From: Azospirillum sp. TSA2s
GTDB taxonomy: Bacteria; Pseudomonadota; Alphaproteobacteria; Azospirillales; Azospirillaceae
Direction: 5' to 3'
DNA: 64,000 nucleotides
NCBI RefSeq assembly: GCF_004923315.1
Contig: NZ_CP039649.1
Span: 768,001 to 832,000 of the forward strand
Of this stretch, positions 53,401 through 62,286 are shown piece by piece (the stretch's first letter is position 1; each line of letters begins with the position of its first letter). Under the pieces are notes generated by a model that made no database searches, had not been told where the DNA came from, and saw only the letters and a program-made list of their open reading frames with translations. Made by a program: the position numbers and the translations under genes.

Positions 53401-53658
53401 TTCGACGCCATCCTGATGGACATCAACATGCCGGTGATGGACGGCCTGGAGGCGACGCGCGCCATCCGCGCCATGCCAGGCCCGGAGTCCCGCGTCCCCA
53501 TCGTGGCACTGACCGCCAACACCTTCCCGGACGACATCGCCCAATGCTACGAGGCCGGCATGGACTGCCATGTGCCGAAGCCGATCGACCGCGTGCAACT
53601 GCTGACCGAAGTCGCCCGCTGTGTGGCGTCGCGGAGGGCGGTGGAGGCGATGGGGTAG
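50488..53658 (+). CDS. Hybrid histidine kinase with 5TM-LYT-like sensor, PAS domains and two receivers
   Basis: 1056 residues. The N-terminal ~200 residues form a multi-helix membrane region with LLFGAAAAISMLDAYPVAGGVLIDLRN and AVRLWLGGVGALSG, matching the 5TM sensor of LytS/YhcK-type kinases. Then two PAS domains (about 220-345 and 350-470), HisKA LASLSHELRTPMNAV (His near 494), HATPase (DNGVGIPEQDLG, GAGLGLPLTRRL), receiver 1 (FSDIVMPPGMNG, Asp near 789), a ~75-residue Pro/Ala linker, and receiver 2 (LMDINMPVMDG, Asp near 978). Likely a phosphorelay hub. No dedicated output regulator lies next to it. Confidence 0.92.
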   Translation: MGTGIVIALTHGVGLLALVLLAYRHVLRRFGARRRRAFALLSGLLFGAAAAISMLDAYPVAGGVLIDLRNAMVGLAGLFGGLPAALLSAAIAGAVRLWLGGVGALSGLAGILLTALAAPLLARPMERRAAGQGGSGQGSGQGRGKGALGFGLLSLFGLAMTPLTLLAFLLLPDLDLAMRVMEEAALPLIAFTTLGIGLLGTMLAREHRRITDEDALTESAALFRAVFDSSADSLAIVRVNPDGSFTLHCANAAALAMMGDRAQQAEGQPLDRLLPPDLAAKVMADLQSCIDAGAPTRFEEQHTHNGVTRWWEVSQVPIRDESGAIVMLSVGARDITRRHEAERAIRASEARYRLLARSVTDIIGRIGLDGVRRFCSEATRDSLGSPPAELIGRPLVERVHPDDRDALAAGLARLTPDRPTLKTTYRLRHADGRWVWIEAAVRLVTDDWGAPQDYVSVERDVTARKIMEAELQDARHAAESASRSKTEFLASLSHELRTPMNAVIGFADLIARESEGPVGTAHYRDFAVNIRDSGQHLLELINEILDHVRAESGQLTLDDDPVDLDAAATFAIRLLTPRAARAGIALSASVEPAARHMRGDERRIRQILLNLLSNAVKYTPSGGTVSLTAAPAPDGGLLLEVRDNGVGIPEQDLGRVLLAYARVASPENRQTEGAGLGLPLTRRLVELHGGTLTLASRVGQGTTVTIRFPPDRAAPEGAPPPAGARLPTAQRPAPRPSLSILMVEDDHNIREHGCALLRSWGHRVTAASGAGEALLVLRGPETLDLLFSDIVMPPGMNGAELAREARRLRPDLPVLLASGFAAHAVVADDVAMGGYDLIAKPYDPVELRERLDRLSPPPLPAALPSSAPSPAPAPELPAELPAGSATRSAPQSAAEPPPVAAPPPPPPAEPAPPAPSPATPPAPATESLRILVVEDVEMNRLLAVTLLKQAGHSVAAVADGAQAVEAVGRERFDAILMDINMPVMDGLEATRAIRAMPGPESRVPIVALTANTFPDDIAQCYEAGMDCHVPKPIDRVQLLTEVARCVASRRAVEAMG

Positions 53659-53974
53659 GGAAGGGGCATTTGGGTCGGTTGAAGGGGTTCCGCCGCATTT
53701 ACTGTCTCACGGTTGCTGGGGAACCATACCAGATGCCATGGCGTGAATAGAGATGTGAGTTCAAGATTCTACTCGGTTTCCAACCATATATGCCGGAGCG
53801 GATTCGGACCTCCGCAGGTGGCCGGTAAGCTCTGTTCGGTACACAGTATCTGCATCACGCATCTCTCAAGAGCGTGCGTGCCCATGTCAGCGGCAAACCT
53901 CTTTAAGAGATAATTTTCCATTCAGCGCTCTTCAGACGAACGCAATTCGCCTCGCATCTCTCGTTTGGAGAACG
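53659..53974. other. Intergenic region before the Hachiman locus
   Basis: 316 bp in which base composition shifts from the GC-rich kinase gene to the AT-richer hamA. A short palindrome CTCTTTAAGAG followed by ATAATTTT near 53900-53917 may be part of the hamA promoter. No gene seen, and no tRNA or attachment site. Confidence 0.4.
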
Positions 53975-54376
53975 ATGTGTGTTGATGGTATATCTACCCA
54001 AGGTTTGGCTGTCTCTGGTTCTGGTGACGGTGACGATATCTTGGACGAAAACATTCTCGAAGCCGCTCTCGCGGTGCTCAGAAGGGATTGGTCGATCCTG
54101 TCGCCACGCATTCGCACTGCTGAGCACGATGTGAGTACCGACCACCGACACCTTAATCTGCGGCTGCATTATCCCGCGTTGCGCGACGCTGAAGCGACAG
54201 TTGAAGAACTAGTCCGAACTATTACGCTTTTCCTAACCCCCTTCAGCCTTCCGCGAAAACAGGTTGACGATGTCTATGCGTCGGTAAAGATGGCACCAAT
54301 ATCTGAGTGTCATCAGGCGATGTCGCGCCTTGATCAAGAAGCTCGTTCGCTATTCATCCGGGCCAGGAAATCATCG
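53975..54376 (+). pseudogene. hamA: hamA (Hachiman defence protein A, DUF1837), 5' fragment
   Basis: 134 codons from an ATG preceded by GGAG, cut after KSS by an IS66 copy. Rebuilt with 55897-56532 (removing the IS and one AATCATCG duplication) the junction reads KSSQRTGEAGELLLYLL with no frame break, giving a 345-residue protein. In Hachiman systems HamA is the nuclease partner of the HamB helicase. The truncated product would add VFAHLAGGS from the IS and lacks the catalytic part. Confidence 0.88.
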
Positions 54377-55888
54377 GTGTTTGCTCACCTGGCTGGCGGC
54401 AGCTGAGCCTTTAAGCGACGACGAAGGTGCCGTCGATGAGGTTGCGGATGGCGGTCCAGGCGGACTGGCCTTGGCGGCGCGCGGTTCCGGTGACGGAACG
54501 ATAGCCTGCGTGGATGCCCGGCCCCCAGTCGGAGCGGAAGCCGTTCGTCACCTTGCGGAAGATCACGGACGGGCGGATTTCCTGCTCACTGACGTTGTTG
54601 GTCGGTGGCACGCGGCGGTCGCTGAGAAAGACAAAGAACTTGCCGCGCCACGCCTTGATCTGGCGCTGCAGTTCGCGGCCAGCCGGATGGGCAGCGGGGA
54701 CACCGAGCAGCGCATCGAGGCGGCGCTCGGCCTTGGCGGCGTAAGCGGCGAGCGTGCTGTCCTTCAACTCCGGTCTTCGCTTGCCGACACGGATGGCCCA
54801 GCGCAGATGATCCCGGAGTTTCGGCGCCACCACGCTGTCGCCGCAGTCGATGGCGTACTGAACGTCGCGTAAGACATGGGCCAGGCAGACCTGATGAACT
54901 TGCCCCAGCTCCTGCTGGCCGGCGTAGCGGTCAGAGACCCACACCTCGGGTCGATGATCCCCCAGAATGTCGGCGGCGACCGCCCGTCCCCGGCTGGGGG
55001 CAATGGTGTGCAGCACAGCCTCATCGGACTGGAACACCCACTGCCAGTGGGTCACGCCGTCAACCCGGGTTGTGGTTTCGTCCGAGGCGATGACGGGAGC
55101 GGTCAGGAGCTTGGTCTTGATCGCCGCGCAGGCAGTATCGAACGCCGACCCCATGCGGCGGAAGGCATTGGCGATGGCGCCTTCGGAGATGCTCAGCCCA
55201 AACACCTCCTTCAGCAGGCGCGACAGCCGCTCGAAGCCGACATGATGGCTGTGATGCAGGTAGGCCAGCAGCGAGCGGATCCCTGGGCCGAAGGGCGTTC
55301 CCGGCGGCATGGCGGCGGGCGGTTCAGCCCGATAGCGCCGTCCACACGAACCGCAGCGGCCGCCGAACAGCTCCACCCGCGTCACCACCGGGCGGACTTC
55401 GGGCAGGTCAATGTGGTCGTAGCGATGCCGGCAGCGCTGTCCCGCTGCCAACAGCGCCGTTTGGCAATGCGGGCATTCCTCGGCGAGACGGCGCTCGGTG
55501 CGATCAGGGTCGGGCGTGAGCGGCCGCGCGACACCGGGACGGGACGGCCGCGGTTTGCGCCCCCGCTTCGCCTTGCCGGTCTTGCCCCCGGGGCCATCCT
55601 GGGACGGCGGGATGTGCGAGTTCGCCGAGGTCTTCTTCGGCTTGCCGACCAAGGCTTCCAGTTCGGCAATCCGTGCGGCCATGCGCTCGATCAGCGCCGC
55701 CTGCTCGATTAGCAGGGCGTCCTTCTCGGCGTCGCTCAGGCGATAACGCGGCGGAACTGTCATCCCGCCTTTGACTCACGTCAGCCCCCCACGACGCAAC
55801 ACCGGATCGTCACCCCACCCCCAATGCGCGCAACCCCGAGCCGGCTCGAGCCGGCGTCACGCGCTCAGCCAGCCAGGTGAGCAAATAC
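54377..55888 (-). mobile_element. IS66-family insertion sequence, copy 2 (inverted, in hamA)
   Basis: Same 1512-bp length and ends as copy 1, opposite orientation, flanked by AATCATCG (54369-54376 and 55889-55896). With copy 3 it forms a 1.5-kb inverted repeat around the 3' part of hamA. Confidence 0.95.
54411..55763 (-). CDS. IS66-family transposase (copy 2)
   Basis: 450-residue transposase identical in amino-acid sequence to that at 521-1873, with the DDE residues intact. It reads against the hamA direction. Confidence 0.95.
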   Translation of the reverse strand: MTVPPRYRLSDAEKDALLIEQAALIERMAARIAELEALVGKPKKTSANSHIPPSQDGPGGKTGKAKRGRKPRPSRPGVARPLTPDPDRTERRLAEECPHCQTALLAAGQRCRHRYDHIDLPEVRPVVTRVELFGGRCGSCGRRYRAEPPAAMPPGTPFGPGIRSLLAYLHHSHHVGFERLSRLLKEVFGLSISEGAIANAFRRMGSAFDTACAAIKTKLLTAPVIASDETTTRVDGVTHWQWVFQSDEAVLHTIAPSRGRAVAADILGDHRPEVWVSDRYAGQQELGQVHQVCLAHVLRDVQYAIDCGDSVVAPKLRDHLRWAIRVGKRRPELKDSTLAAYAAKAERRLDALLGVPAAHPAGRELQRQIKAWRGKFFVFLSDRRVPPTNNVSEQEIRPSVIFRKVTNGFRSDWGPGIHAGYRSVTGTARRQGQSAWTAIRNLIDGTFVVA

Positions 55889-56532
55889 AATCATCGCAGC
55901 GAACAGGCGAGGCCGGAGAACTGCTCCTATACCTGCTCACAGAATGGATATTGGGGGCGCCTCAAATTATTGCTAAGATGTCGCTTAAGACCAGTGCTCA
56001 GATGCCTGTTCATGGATCTGATGGCATACACGTACGTTTTGATGCTAAGACTCGCCGGTTAATATTGTACTCAGGAGAAGCTAAATTCTATAGTGATATT
56101 GGTCAGGCCATTAAGTCAGCGGTTGCATCAATCAAAATGGGCTCTAGCCGTGAGAAAATGCGGCATGAAATTGAGCTTGTCCAGAGGCATATCGATTTTG
56201 CTGGTCTCGGCGCTGCTGCGCAGAAGGCACTGCTTCGTTACCTAGATCCCTTTGATGAAGCTTACAAGGATCGCATTGAAGTCGTTACCTGTCTTATTGG
56301 CTTTGATTTTGCCGCTTATGCTGATCTCGAGAGGGACGATGATGATGACCTCGATACGAAATTCAAATCTCTAGCGATCACCGAACTTCGCCATGTAGGG
56401 CCTGCGTTCGCTAAAGCATTGAAAGACGCTAATCTACCCAAACAGAGAGTGGAGCTTTTCTTATTTCCTGTTCCTTCGGTGTCGATGTTGCGCGACCACT
56501 TCCAAAACCAAATCGGCTGGATCCGCGAATAA
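55889..56532 (+). pseudogene. hamA: hamA (DUF1837), 3' fragment
   Basis: Continuation of hamA from position 55897 to the TAA at 56530-56532 (212 codons); 55889-55896 is the second copy of the target duplication. It contains LLLYLLTEWILGAPQ, KMSLKTSAQMPVHGSDGIHV and LYSGEAKFYSDIG; D176 and E195-A-K197 of the rebuilt protein fit the PD-(D/E)xK-like nuclease site of DUF1837. Base composition is clearly lower in GC than the kinase genes. No ribosome-binding site or start of its own near the junction. Confidence 0.88.
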
Positions 56533-56534
56533 TA

Positions 56535-58046
56535 GTATTTGCTCACCTGGCTGGCTGAGCGCGTGACGCCGGCTCGAGCCGGCTCGGGGTTGCGCGCATT
56601 GGGGGTGGGGTGACGATCCGGTGTTGCGTCGTGGGGGGCTGACGTGAGTCAAAGGCGGGATGACAGTTCCGCCGCGTTATCGCCTGAGCGACGCCGAGAA
56701 GGACGCCCTGCTAATCGAGCAGGCGGCGCTGATCGAGCGCATGGCCGCACGGATTGCCGAACTGGAAGCCTTGGTCGGCAAGCCGAAGAAGACCTCGGCG
56801 AACTCGCACATCCCGCCGTCCCAGGATGGCCCCGGGGGCAAGACCGGCAAGGCGAAGCGGGGGCGCAAACCGCGGCCGTCCCGTCCCGGTGTCGCGCGGC
56901 CGCTCACGCCCGACCCTGATCGCACCGAGCGCCGTCTCGCCGAGGAATGCCCGCATTGCCAAACGGCGCTGTTGGCAGCGGGACAGCGCTGCCGGCATCG
57001 CTACGACCACATTGACCTGCCCGAAGTCCGCCCGGTGGTGACGCGGGTGGAGCTGTTCGGCGGCCGCTGCGGTTCGTGTGGACGGCGCTATCGGGCTGAA
57101 CCGCCCGCCGCCATGCCGCCGGGAACGCCCTTCGGCCCAGGGATCCGCTCGCTGCTGGCCTACCTGCATCACAGCCATCATGTCGGCTTCGAGCGGCTGT
57201 CGCGCCTGCTGAAGGAGGTGTTTGGGCTGAGCATCTCCGAAGGCGCCATCGCCAATGCCTTCCGCCGCATGGGGTCGGCGTTCGATACTGCCTGCGCGGC
57301 GATCAAGACCAAGCTCCTGACCGCTCCCGTCATCGCCTCGGACGAAACCACAACCCGGGTTGACGGCGTGACCCACTGGCAGTGGGTGTTCCAGTCCGAT
57401 GAGGCTGTGCTGCACACCATTGCCCCCAGCCGGGGACGGGCGGTCGCCGCCGACATTCTGGGGGATCATCGACCCGAGGTGTGGGTCTCTGACCGCTACG
57501 CCGGCCAGCAGGAGCTGGGGCAAGTTCATCAGGTCTGCCTGGCCCATGTCTTACGCGACGTTCAGTACGCCATCGACTGCGGCGACAGCGTGGTGGCGCC
57601 GAAACTCCGGGATCATCTGCGCTGGGCCATCCGTGTCGGCAAGCGAAGACCGGAGTTGAAGGACAGCACGCTCGCCGCTTACGCCGCCAAGGCCGAGCGC
57701 CGCCTCGATGCGCTGCTCGGTGTCCCCGCTGCCCATCCGGCTGGCCGCGAACTGCAGCGCCAGATCAAGGCGTGGCGCGGCAAGTTCTTTGTCTTTCTCA
57801 GCGACCGCCGCGTGCCACCGACCAACAACGTCAGTGAGCAGGAAATCCGCCCGTCCGTGATCTTCCGCAAGGTGACGAACGGCTTCCGCTCCGACTGGGG
57901 GCCGGGCATCCACGCAGGCTATCGTTCCGTCACCGGAACCGCGCGCCGCCAAGGCCAGTCCGCCTGGACCGCCATCCGCAACCTCATCGACGGCACCTTC
58001 GTCGTCGCTTAAAGGCTCAGCTGCCGCCAGCCAGGTGAGCAAACAC
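56535..58046 (+). mobile_element. IS66-family insertion sequence, copy 3 (exactly between hamA and hamB)
   Basis: 1512 bp, flanked by GAATAATA (56527-56534 and 58047-58054). The duplicated octamer contains the hamA stop (TAA) and the first base of the hamB start codon, so hamA keeps its end and hamB its beginning, but the natural translational coupling is lost. Confidence 0.95.
56660..58012 (+). CDS. IS66-family transposase (copy 3)
   Basis: 450 residues, same protein as the other copies. It is codirectional with hamB, whose ATG follows 41 bp after this stop, so IS transcription could read into hamB. Confidence 0.95.
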   Translation: MTVPPRYRLSDAEKDALLIEQAALIERMAARIAELEALVGKPKKTSANSHIPPSQDGPGGKTGKAKRGRKPRPSRPGVARPLTPDPDRTERRLAEECPHCQTALLAAGQRCRHRYDHIDLPEVRPVVTRVELFGGRCGSCGRRYRAEPPAAMPPGTPFGPGIRSLLAYLHHSHHVGFERLSRLLKEVFGLSISEGAIANAFRRMGSAFDTACAAIKTKLLTAPVIASDETTTRVDGVTHWQWVFQSDEAVLHTIAPSRGRAVAADILGDHRPEVWVSDRYAGQQELGQVHQVCLAHVLRDVQYAIDCGDSVVAPKLRDHLRWAIRVGKRRPELKDSTLAAYAAKAERRLDALLGVPAAHPAGRELQRQIKAWRGKFFVFLSDRRVPPTNNVSEQEIRPSVIFRKVTNGFRSDWGPGIHAGYRSVTGTARRQGQSAWTAIRNLIDGTFVVA

Positions 58047-58053
58047 GAATAAT

Positions 58054-59379
58054 ATGCAAGAACTTGCTGATAAAGTCTGGTCTAATCCGGCATTTCATGC
58101 CGCAGTAAATCGTCTGCAACGAGCGTGGCTTGCACATGATGTTGGCATTACGCAGGAAGACCGCCCTGACCGTGAAGAAGTGGTCCGTATTGTGCAGGCC
58201 GCAGCAATTTTGGCGTGTTCTAAAATCTCCGCGCATCGCGAGCAAGCTTATCGCGCGGTAACATCGGCTTTTGATCTTTACGGCGCATCGGAACTTCCGC
58301 TGGATCAAGCAGCGCGCGTTGTCTTCGCACGCTTGATTAACTTTCCTGCCATGGATACGCGCCCTGCAATCCGTGACGCCTTGGCCAATTTGCCAGCCAG
58401 CCTTATTGGGGAGGAGTTCGTGGTTTCGGATCGCCGTACGGTGATCTGCCGTGGTCGACCGATAGTGCTTACTGAGTATCAGTATAAGCTCTGGCGACGC
58501 CTTTCCGCAGGGAAACGGGTAGCCGTTTCGGCGCCAACATCCGCCGGAAAGTCCTTTGTCCTTCAGAACTTCATCGCAAAATGTTTGGAGAAACCTGATC
58601 CCATTGCCGTCGTCTATATCGTCCCGACCCGCGCGCTCATTGCGCAGGTCTCCGCTGACGTTCGTAAACTTCTTATCGGTGACAGCGGAATTTTGGACGA
58701 GGTGGATGTGATCACTGTCCCAATTGAGTCGAAGCAACCTTTACCAAGGCGTGCTGTCTATGTTCTAACTCAGGAGCGATTGAGAATGATGTTGAGTGCT
58801 CATCGCTCATTTTATGCACAAATAATAATTGCGGACGAAGCGCATTCAATTAGCGAAGGCGCCCGTGGTGTGCTCCTGCAATGGACCGTCGAGGATCTTC
58901 TTAAAAGATTACCTAAAGCACAAATTATATTTGCTAGTCCAATTATTAGAAATCTGGACGTATTTGGACGTATATTTGATGTATCTGATATAATTACTTT
59001 ACCAAGCGGTGATGCTACAGTTGCTCAGAATTTTATAGTTGCCGCTTTCACTGATTCGGAGATAGGCGATCTCACTTTGTGCTATGCAGAATCGCCGTTT
59101 GTACAAACTCCGGTCGGTAGCGTAGTCCTAGGCTATCGATCAGTGACGCGTGTCGAGAAACTTGTAAATCTTGCGATCCACTTTGGAAGAGGTGCGTCAA
59201 ACATCGTTTATGCCAACGGTGCAGGTGATGCCGAAACTATTGCATTAGCGATTTCCAGCCGACTCAATAGGCAACCGACGCCGCGACGACAGGCATTAGC
59301 CAAGCTTGTAGCCGACACAGTGCATTGGTCATACGCACTTGTGTCGTGTGTGAAGCAGGGTGTTGCTTTTCACTATTCT
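58054..59379 (+). pseudogene. hamB: hamB (Hachiman superfamily-2 helicase), 5' fragment
   Basis: 442 codons of an SF2 DExH helicase. It has an N-terminal helical domain (MQELADKVWSNPAFH...), Walker A APTSAGKSFVLQ (about 158-169), YIVPTRALIAQV, motif II IIADEAHSISEG (D261-E-A-H264), and motif III FASP near 293. It is cut by IS66 copy 4 after QGVAFHYS; the truncated product ends VFAHLAG. Rebuilt with 60900-62138 it is 854 residues. The SD-like AGGTGAG in the right end of IS copy 3 lies about 16 nt before the ATG. Confidence 0.88.
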
Positions 59380-60891
59380 GTATTTGCTCACCTGGCTGGC
59401 TGAGCGCGTGACGCCGGCTCGAGCCGGCTCGGGGTTGCGCGCATTGGGGGTGGGGTGACGATCCGGTGTTGCGTCGTGGGGGGCTGACGTGAGTCAAAGG
59501 CGGGATGACAGTTCCGCCGCGTTATCGCCTGAGCGACGCCGAGAAGGACGCCCTGCTAATCGAGCAGGCGGCGCTGATCGAGCGCATGGCCGCACGGATT
59601 GCCGAACTGGAAGCCTTGGTCGGCAAGCCGAAGAAGACCTCGGCGAACTCGCACATCCCGCCGTCCCAGGATGGCCCCGGGGGCAAGACCGGCAAGGCGA
59701 AGCGGGGGCGCAAACCGCGGCCGTCCCGTCCCGGTGTCGCGCGGCCGCTCACGCCCGACCCTGATCGCACCGAGCGCCGTCTCGCCGAGGAATGCCCGCA
59801 TTGCCAAACGGCGCTGTTGGCAGCGGGACAGCGCTGCCGGCATCGCTACGACCACATTGACCTGCCCGAAGTCCGCCCGGTGGTGACGCGGGTGGAGCTG
59901 TTCGGCGGCCGCTGCGGTTCGTGTGGACGGCGCTATCGGGCTGAACCGCCCGCCGCCATGCCGCCGGGAACGCCCTTCGGCCCAGGGATCCGCTCGCTGC
60001 TGGCCTACCTGCATCACAGCCATCATGTCGGCTTCGAGCGGCTGTCGCGCCTGCTGAAGGAGGTGTTTGGGCTGAGCATCTCCGAAGGCGCCATCGCCAA
60101 TGCCTTCCGCCGCATGGGGTCGGCGTTCGATACTGCCTGCGCGGCGATCAAGACCAAGCTCCTGACCGCTCCCGTCATCGCCTCGGACGAAACCACAACC
60201 CGGGTTGACGGCGTGACCCACTGGCAGTGGGTGTTCCAGTCCGATGAGGCTGTGCTGCACACCATTGCCCCCAGCCGGGGACGGGCGGTCGCCGCCGACA
60301 TTCTGGGGGATCATCGACCCGAGGTGTGGGTCTCTGACCGCTACGCCGGCCAGCAGGAGCTGGGGCAAGTTCATCAGGTCTGCCTGGCCCATGTCTTACG
60401 CGACGTTCAGTACGCCATCGACTGCGGCGACAGCGTGGTGGCGCCGAAACTCCGGGATCATCTGCGCTGGGCCATCCGTGTCGGCAAGCGAAGACCGGAG
60501 TTGAAGGACAGCACGCTCGCCGCTTACGCCGCCAAGGCCGAGCGCCGCCTCGATGCGCTGCTCGGTGTCCCCGCTGCCCATCCGGCTGGCCGCGAACTGC
60601 AGCGCCAGATCAAGGCGTGGCGCGGCAAGTTCTTTGTCTTTCTCAGCGACCGCCGCGTGCCACCGACCAACAACGTCAGTGAGCAGGAAATCCGCCCGTC
60701 CGTGATCTTCCGCAAGGTGACGAACGGCTTCCGCTCCGACTGGGGGCCGGGCATCCACGCAGGCTATCGTTCCGTCACCGGAACCGCGCGCCGCCAAGGC
60801 CAGTCCGCCTGGACCGCCATCCGCAACCTCATCGACGGCACCTTCGTCGTCGCTTAAAGGCTCAGCTGCCGCCAGCCAGGTGAGCAAACAC
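59380..60891 (+). mobile_element. IS66-family insertion sequence, copy 4 (in hamB)
   Basis: 1512 bp with the same ends, flanked by ACTATTCT (59372-59379 and 60892-60899). It splits hamB just after helicase motif IV/V residues QGVAFHYS. Confidence 0.95.
59505..60857 (+). CDS. IS66-family transposase (copy 4)
   Basis: 450 residues, same protein as the other copies, intact DDE triad. Confidence 0.95.
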   Translation: MTVPPRYRLSDAEKDALLIEQAALIERMAARIAELEALVGKPKKTSANSHIPPSQDGPGGKTGKAKRGRKPRPSRPGVARPLTPDPDRTERRLAEECPHCQTALLAAGQRCRHRYDHIDLPEVRPVVTRVELFGGRCGSCGRRYRAEPPAAMPPGTPFGPGIRSLLAYLHHSHHVGFERLSRLLKEVFGLSISEGAIANAFRRMGSAFDTACAAIKTKLLTAPVIASDETTTRVDGVTHWQWVFQSDEAVLHTIAPSRGRAVAADILGDHRPEVWVSDRYAGQQELGQVHQVCLAHVLRDVQYAIDCGDSVVAPKLRDHLRWAIRVGKRRPELKDSTLAAYAAKAERRLDALLGVPAAHPAGRELQRQIKAWRGKFFVFLSDRRVPPTNNVSEQEIRPSVIFRKVTNGFRSDWGPGIHAGYRSVTGTARRQGQSAWTAIRNLIDGTFVVA

Positions 60892-60899
60892 ACTATTCT

Positions 60900-62138
60900 A
60901 ATATGCCAACGCAAATTCGAACGGCAATCGAAGATGCAGTTTCGCAAGGGGAGATCGATTACCTTGTGTGCACTACGACTCTTCTGCAGGGTGTCAATTT
61001 GCCGGCAAAAAACCTTTTCCTCTGCCGCCCGAAAAAGGGGGATTCCGAACCTCTTGAGTCGGTCGACTTCTGGAATCTGGCTGGACGCGCCGGACGGTTG
61101 ATGAAAGAATTCCAGGGCAACATTTTTCTTATTGATTATGATAACTGGCGTAAAAAGCCGCTTGAACAGCCCCGCGATGCCATCGTTGTGCCAGCGGTAG
61201 AGGCAGGCATCCTCCACAAAAGCGCCGATCTGTTACGTGTCGTCGAGAGACCCGAAAGCCAGCGAAAGGAGATCGACCATGTCGATGCTGTTTTCGGTCG
61301 CCTGCTGCATGAATATTTTTCTGGCGATCTGTCGAAGATGCTGAAAAGAATTCCTTTTTTCGGTGAAAAGGAAACAGAAATTCTTGTGTTGCAGAAGGCA
61401 ATTGCCGAAGCCGCTCTTGATATTACTTTGCCTGCTGGCGTCCTGCGCATAAGCCCGAACATTTCGCCACACCGCCAACAGGCTCTTTATCAGCGTCTGC
61501 ATTCGGTTGCTGAGACATCTCACGAGGCGGCTAAGGCTCTAATTCCAAAACATCCAAGTGACCGTGAAGCATATCAGTCCTATTCCGAAGTATTAGAAAT
61601 ATGCCATAAAGTTATAGAGGGAAGGCCGGATGATTCGCGCCTGCATAGATTCCTCGCCCTAATAGCGTTGTTCTGGATGCGAGGCAAACCTCTTCCTCAG
61701 ATCATCCAAAATCAGCTGCGTCGTAGTACTGATCCTGACCGACGTAGAGTTATTCGTCATACGCTTGAATTGGTTGAGAAGCGCGTGCGTTACCAATGTG
61801 TCAGATTGTTCAGCTGCTACGGTGCTATACTCGCTGAGGTTCTACAGAATGTCGGGCTTCCTGATACGGCTAAATCACTTCCTTCCATTCCGCTGTTTCT
61901 AGAGCTTGGCGCATCCGACAAGACGACGCTCAGCCTCATGTCCTACAATCTGTCCCGCGCTACCGCGACCCGCCTGACCCCTCACGCACCATCCCGCGAC
62001 TTAAATCCAGAACAGGCGTTAGAGTGGCTTCATCGTGCCCCTGTAGAAAACTACCGTCTTCCAGCCCTTTTGCTGGAGGAAATTTACGAGGTTCGCGGCG
62101 ACAAGCCTGTCGAGAAGCCCAATAACGACGCTCTCTGA
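60900..62138 (+). pseudogene. hamB: hamB (Hachiman helicase), 3' fragment
   Basis: 413 codons including the stop, continuing hamB in frame (HYS-NMPTQIRTAIEDA). It carries the late helicase motifs LVCTTTLLQGVNLPAKN (motif V) and FWNLAGRAGRL (motif VI, Arg finger) and a helical C-terminal domain ending VEKPNNDAL. The in-frame ATG at 60903 has no ribosome-binding site and would yield half a helicase lacking ATP-binding motifs, so no active HamB is expected. Confidence 0.88.
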
Positions 62139-62286
62139 TGTAACGCCGTTGTGAACAATGGTCCGCTTCGGGTCGAATGCGGCCATTCCCACATCCGTCT
62201 GCACCCCCATTTACCAAAACCTCCCCACCACAGGACAAAAATCCCATACCCTCTCCGCAATGCCCACTCATTCGCGGAGCCGCCCC

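Noticed and set aside
58009..58737. Minus-strand 242-codon frame opposite the start of hamB
   Set aside because: Shadow of hamB that also runs into the IS66 end; no supporting start site or family.
60903..62138. An independent gene starting at the ATG at 60903
   Set aside because: It is the C-terminal part of hamB; the ATG is an internal Met, in frame with the 5' fragment once the IS is removed, and has no ribosome-binding site.
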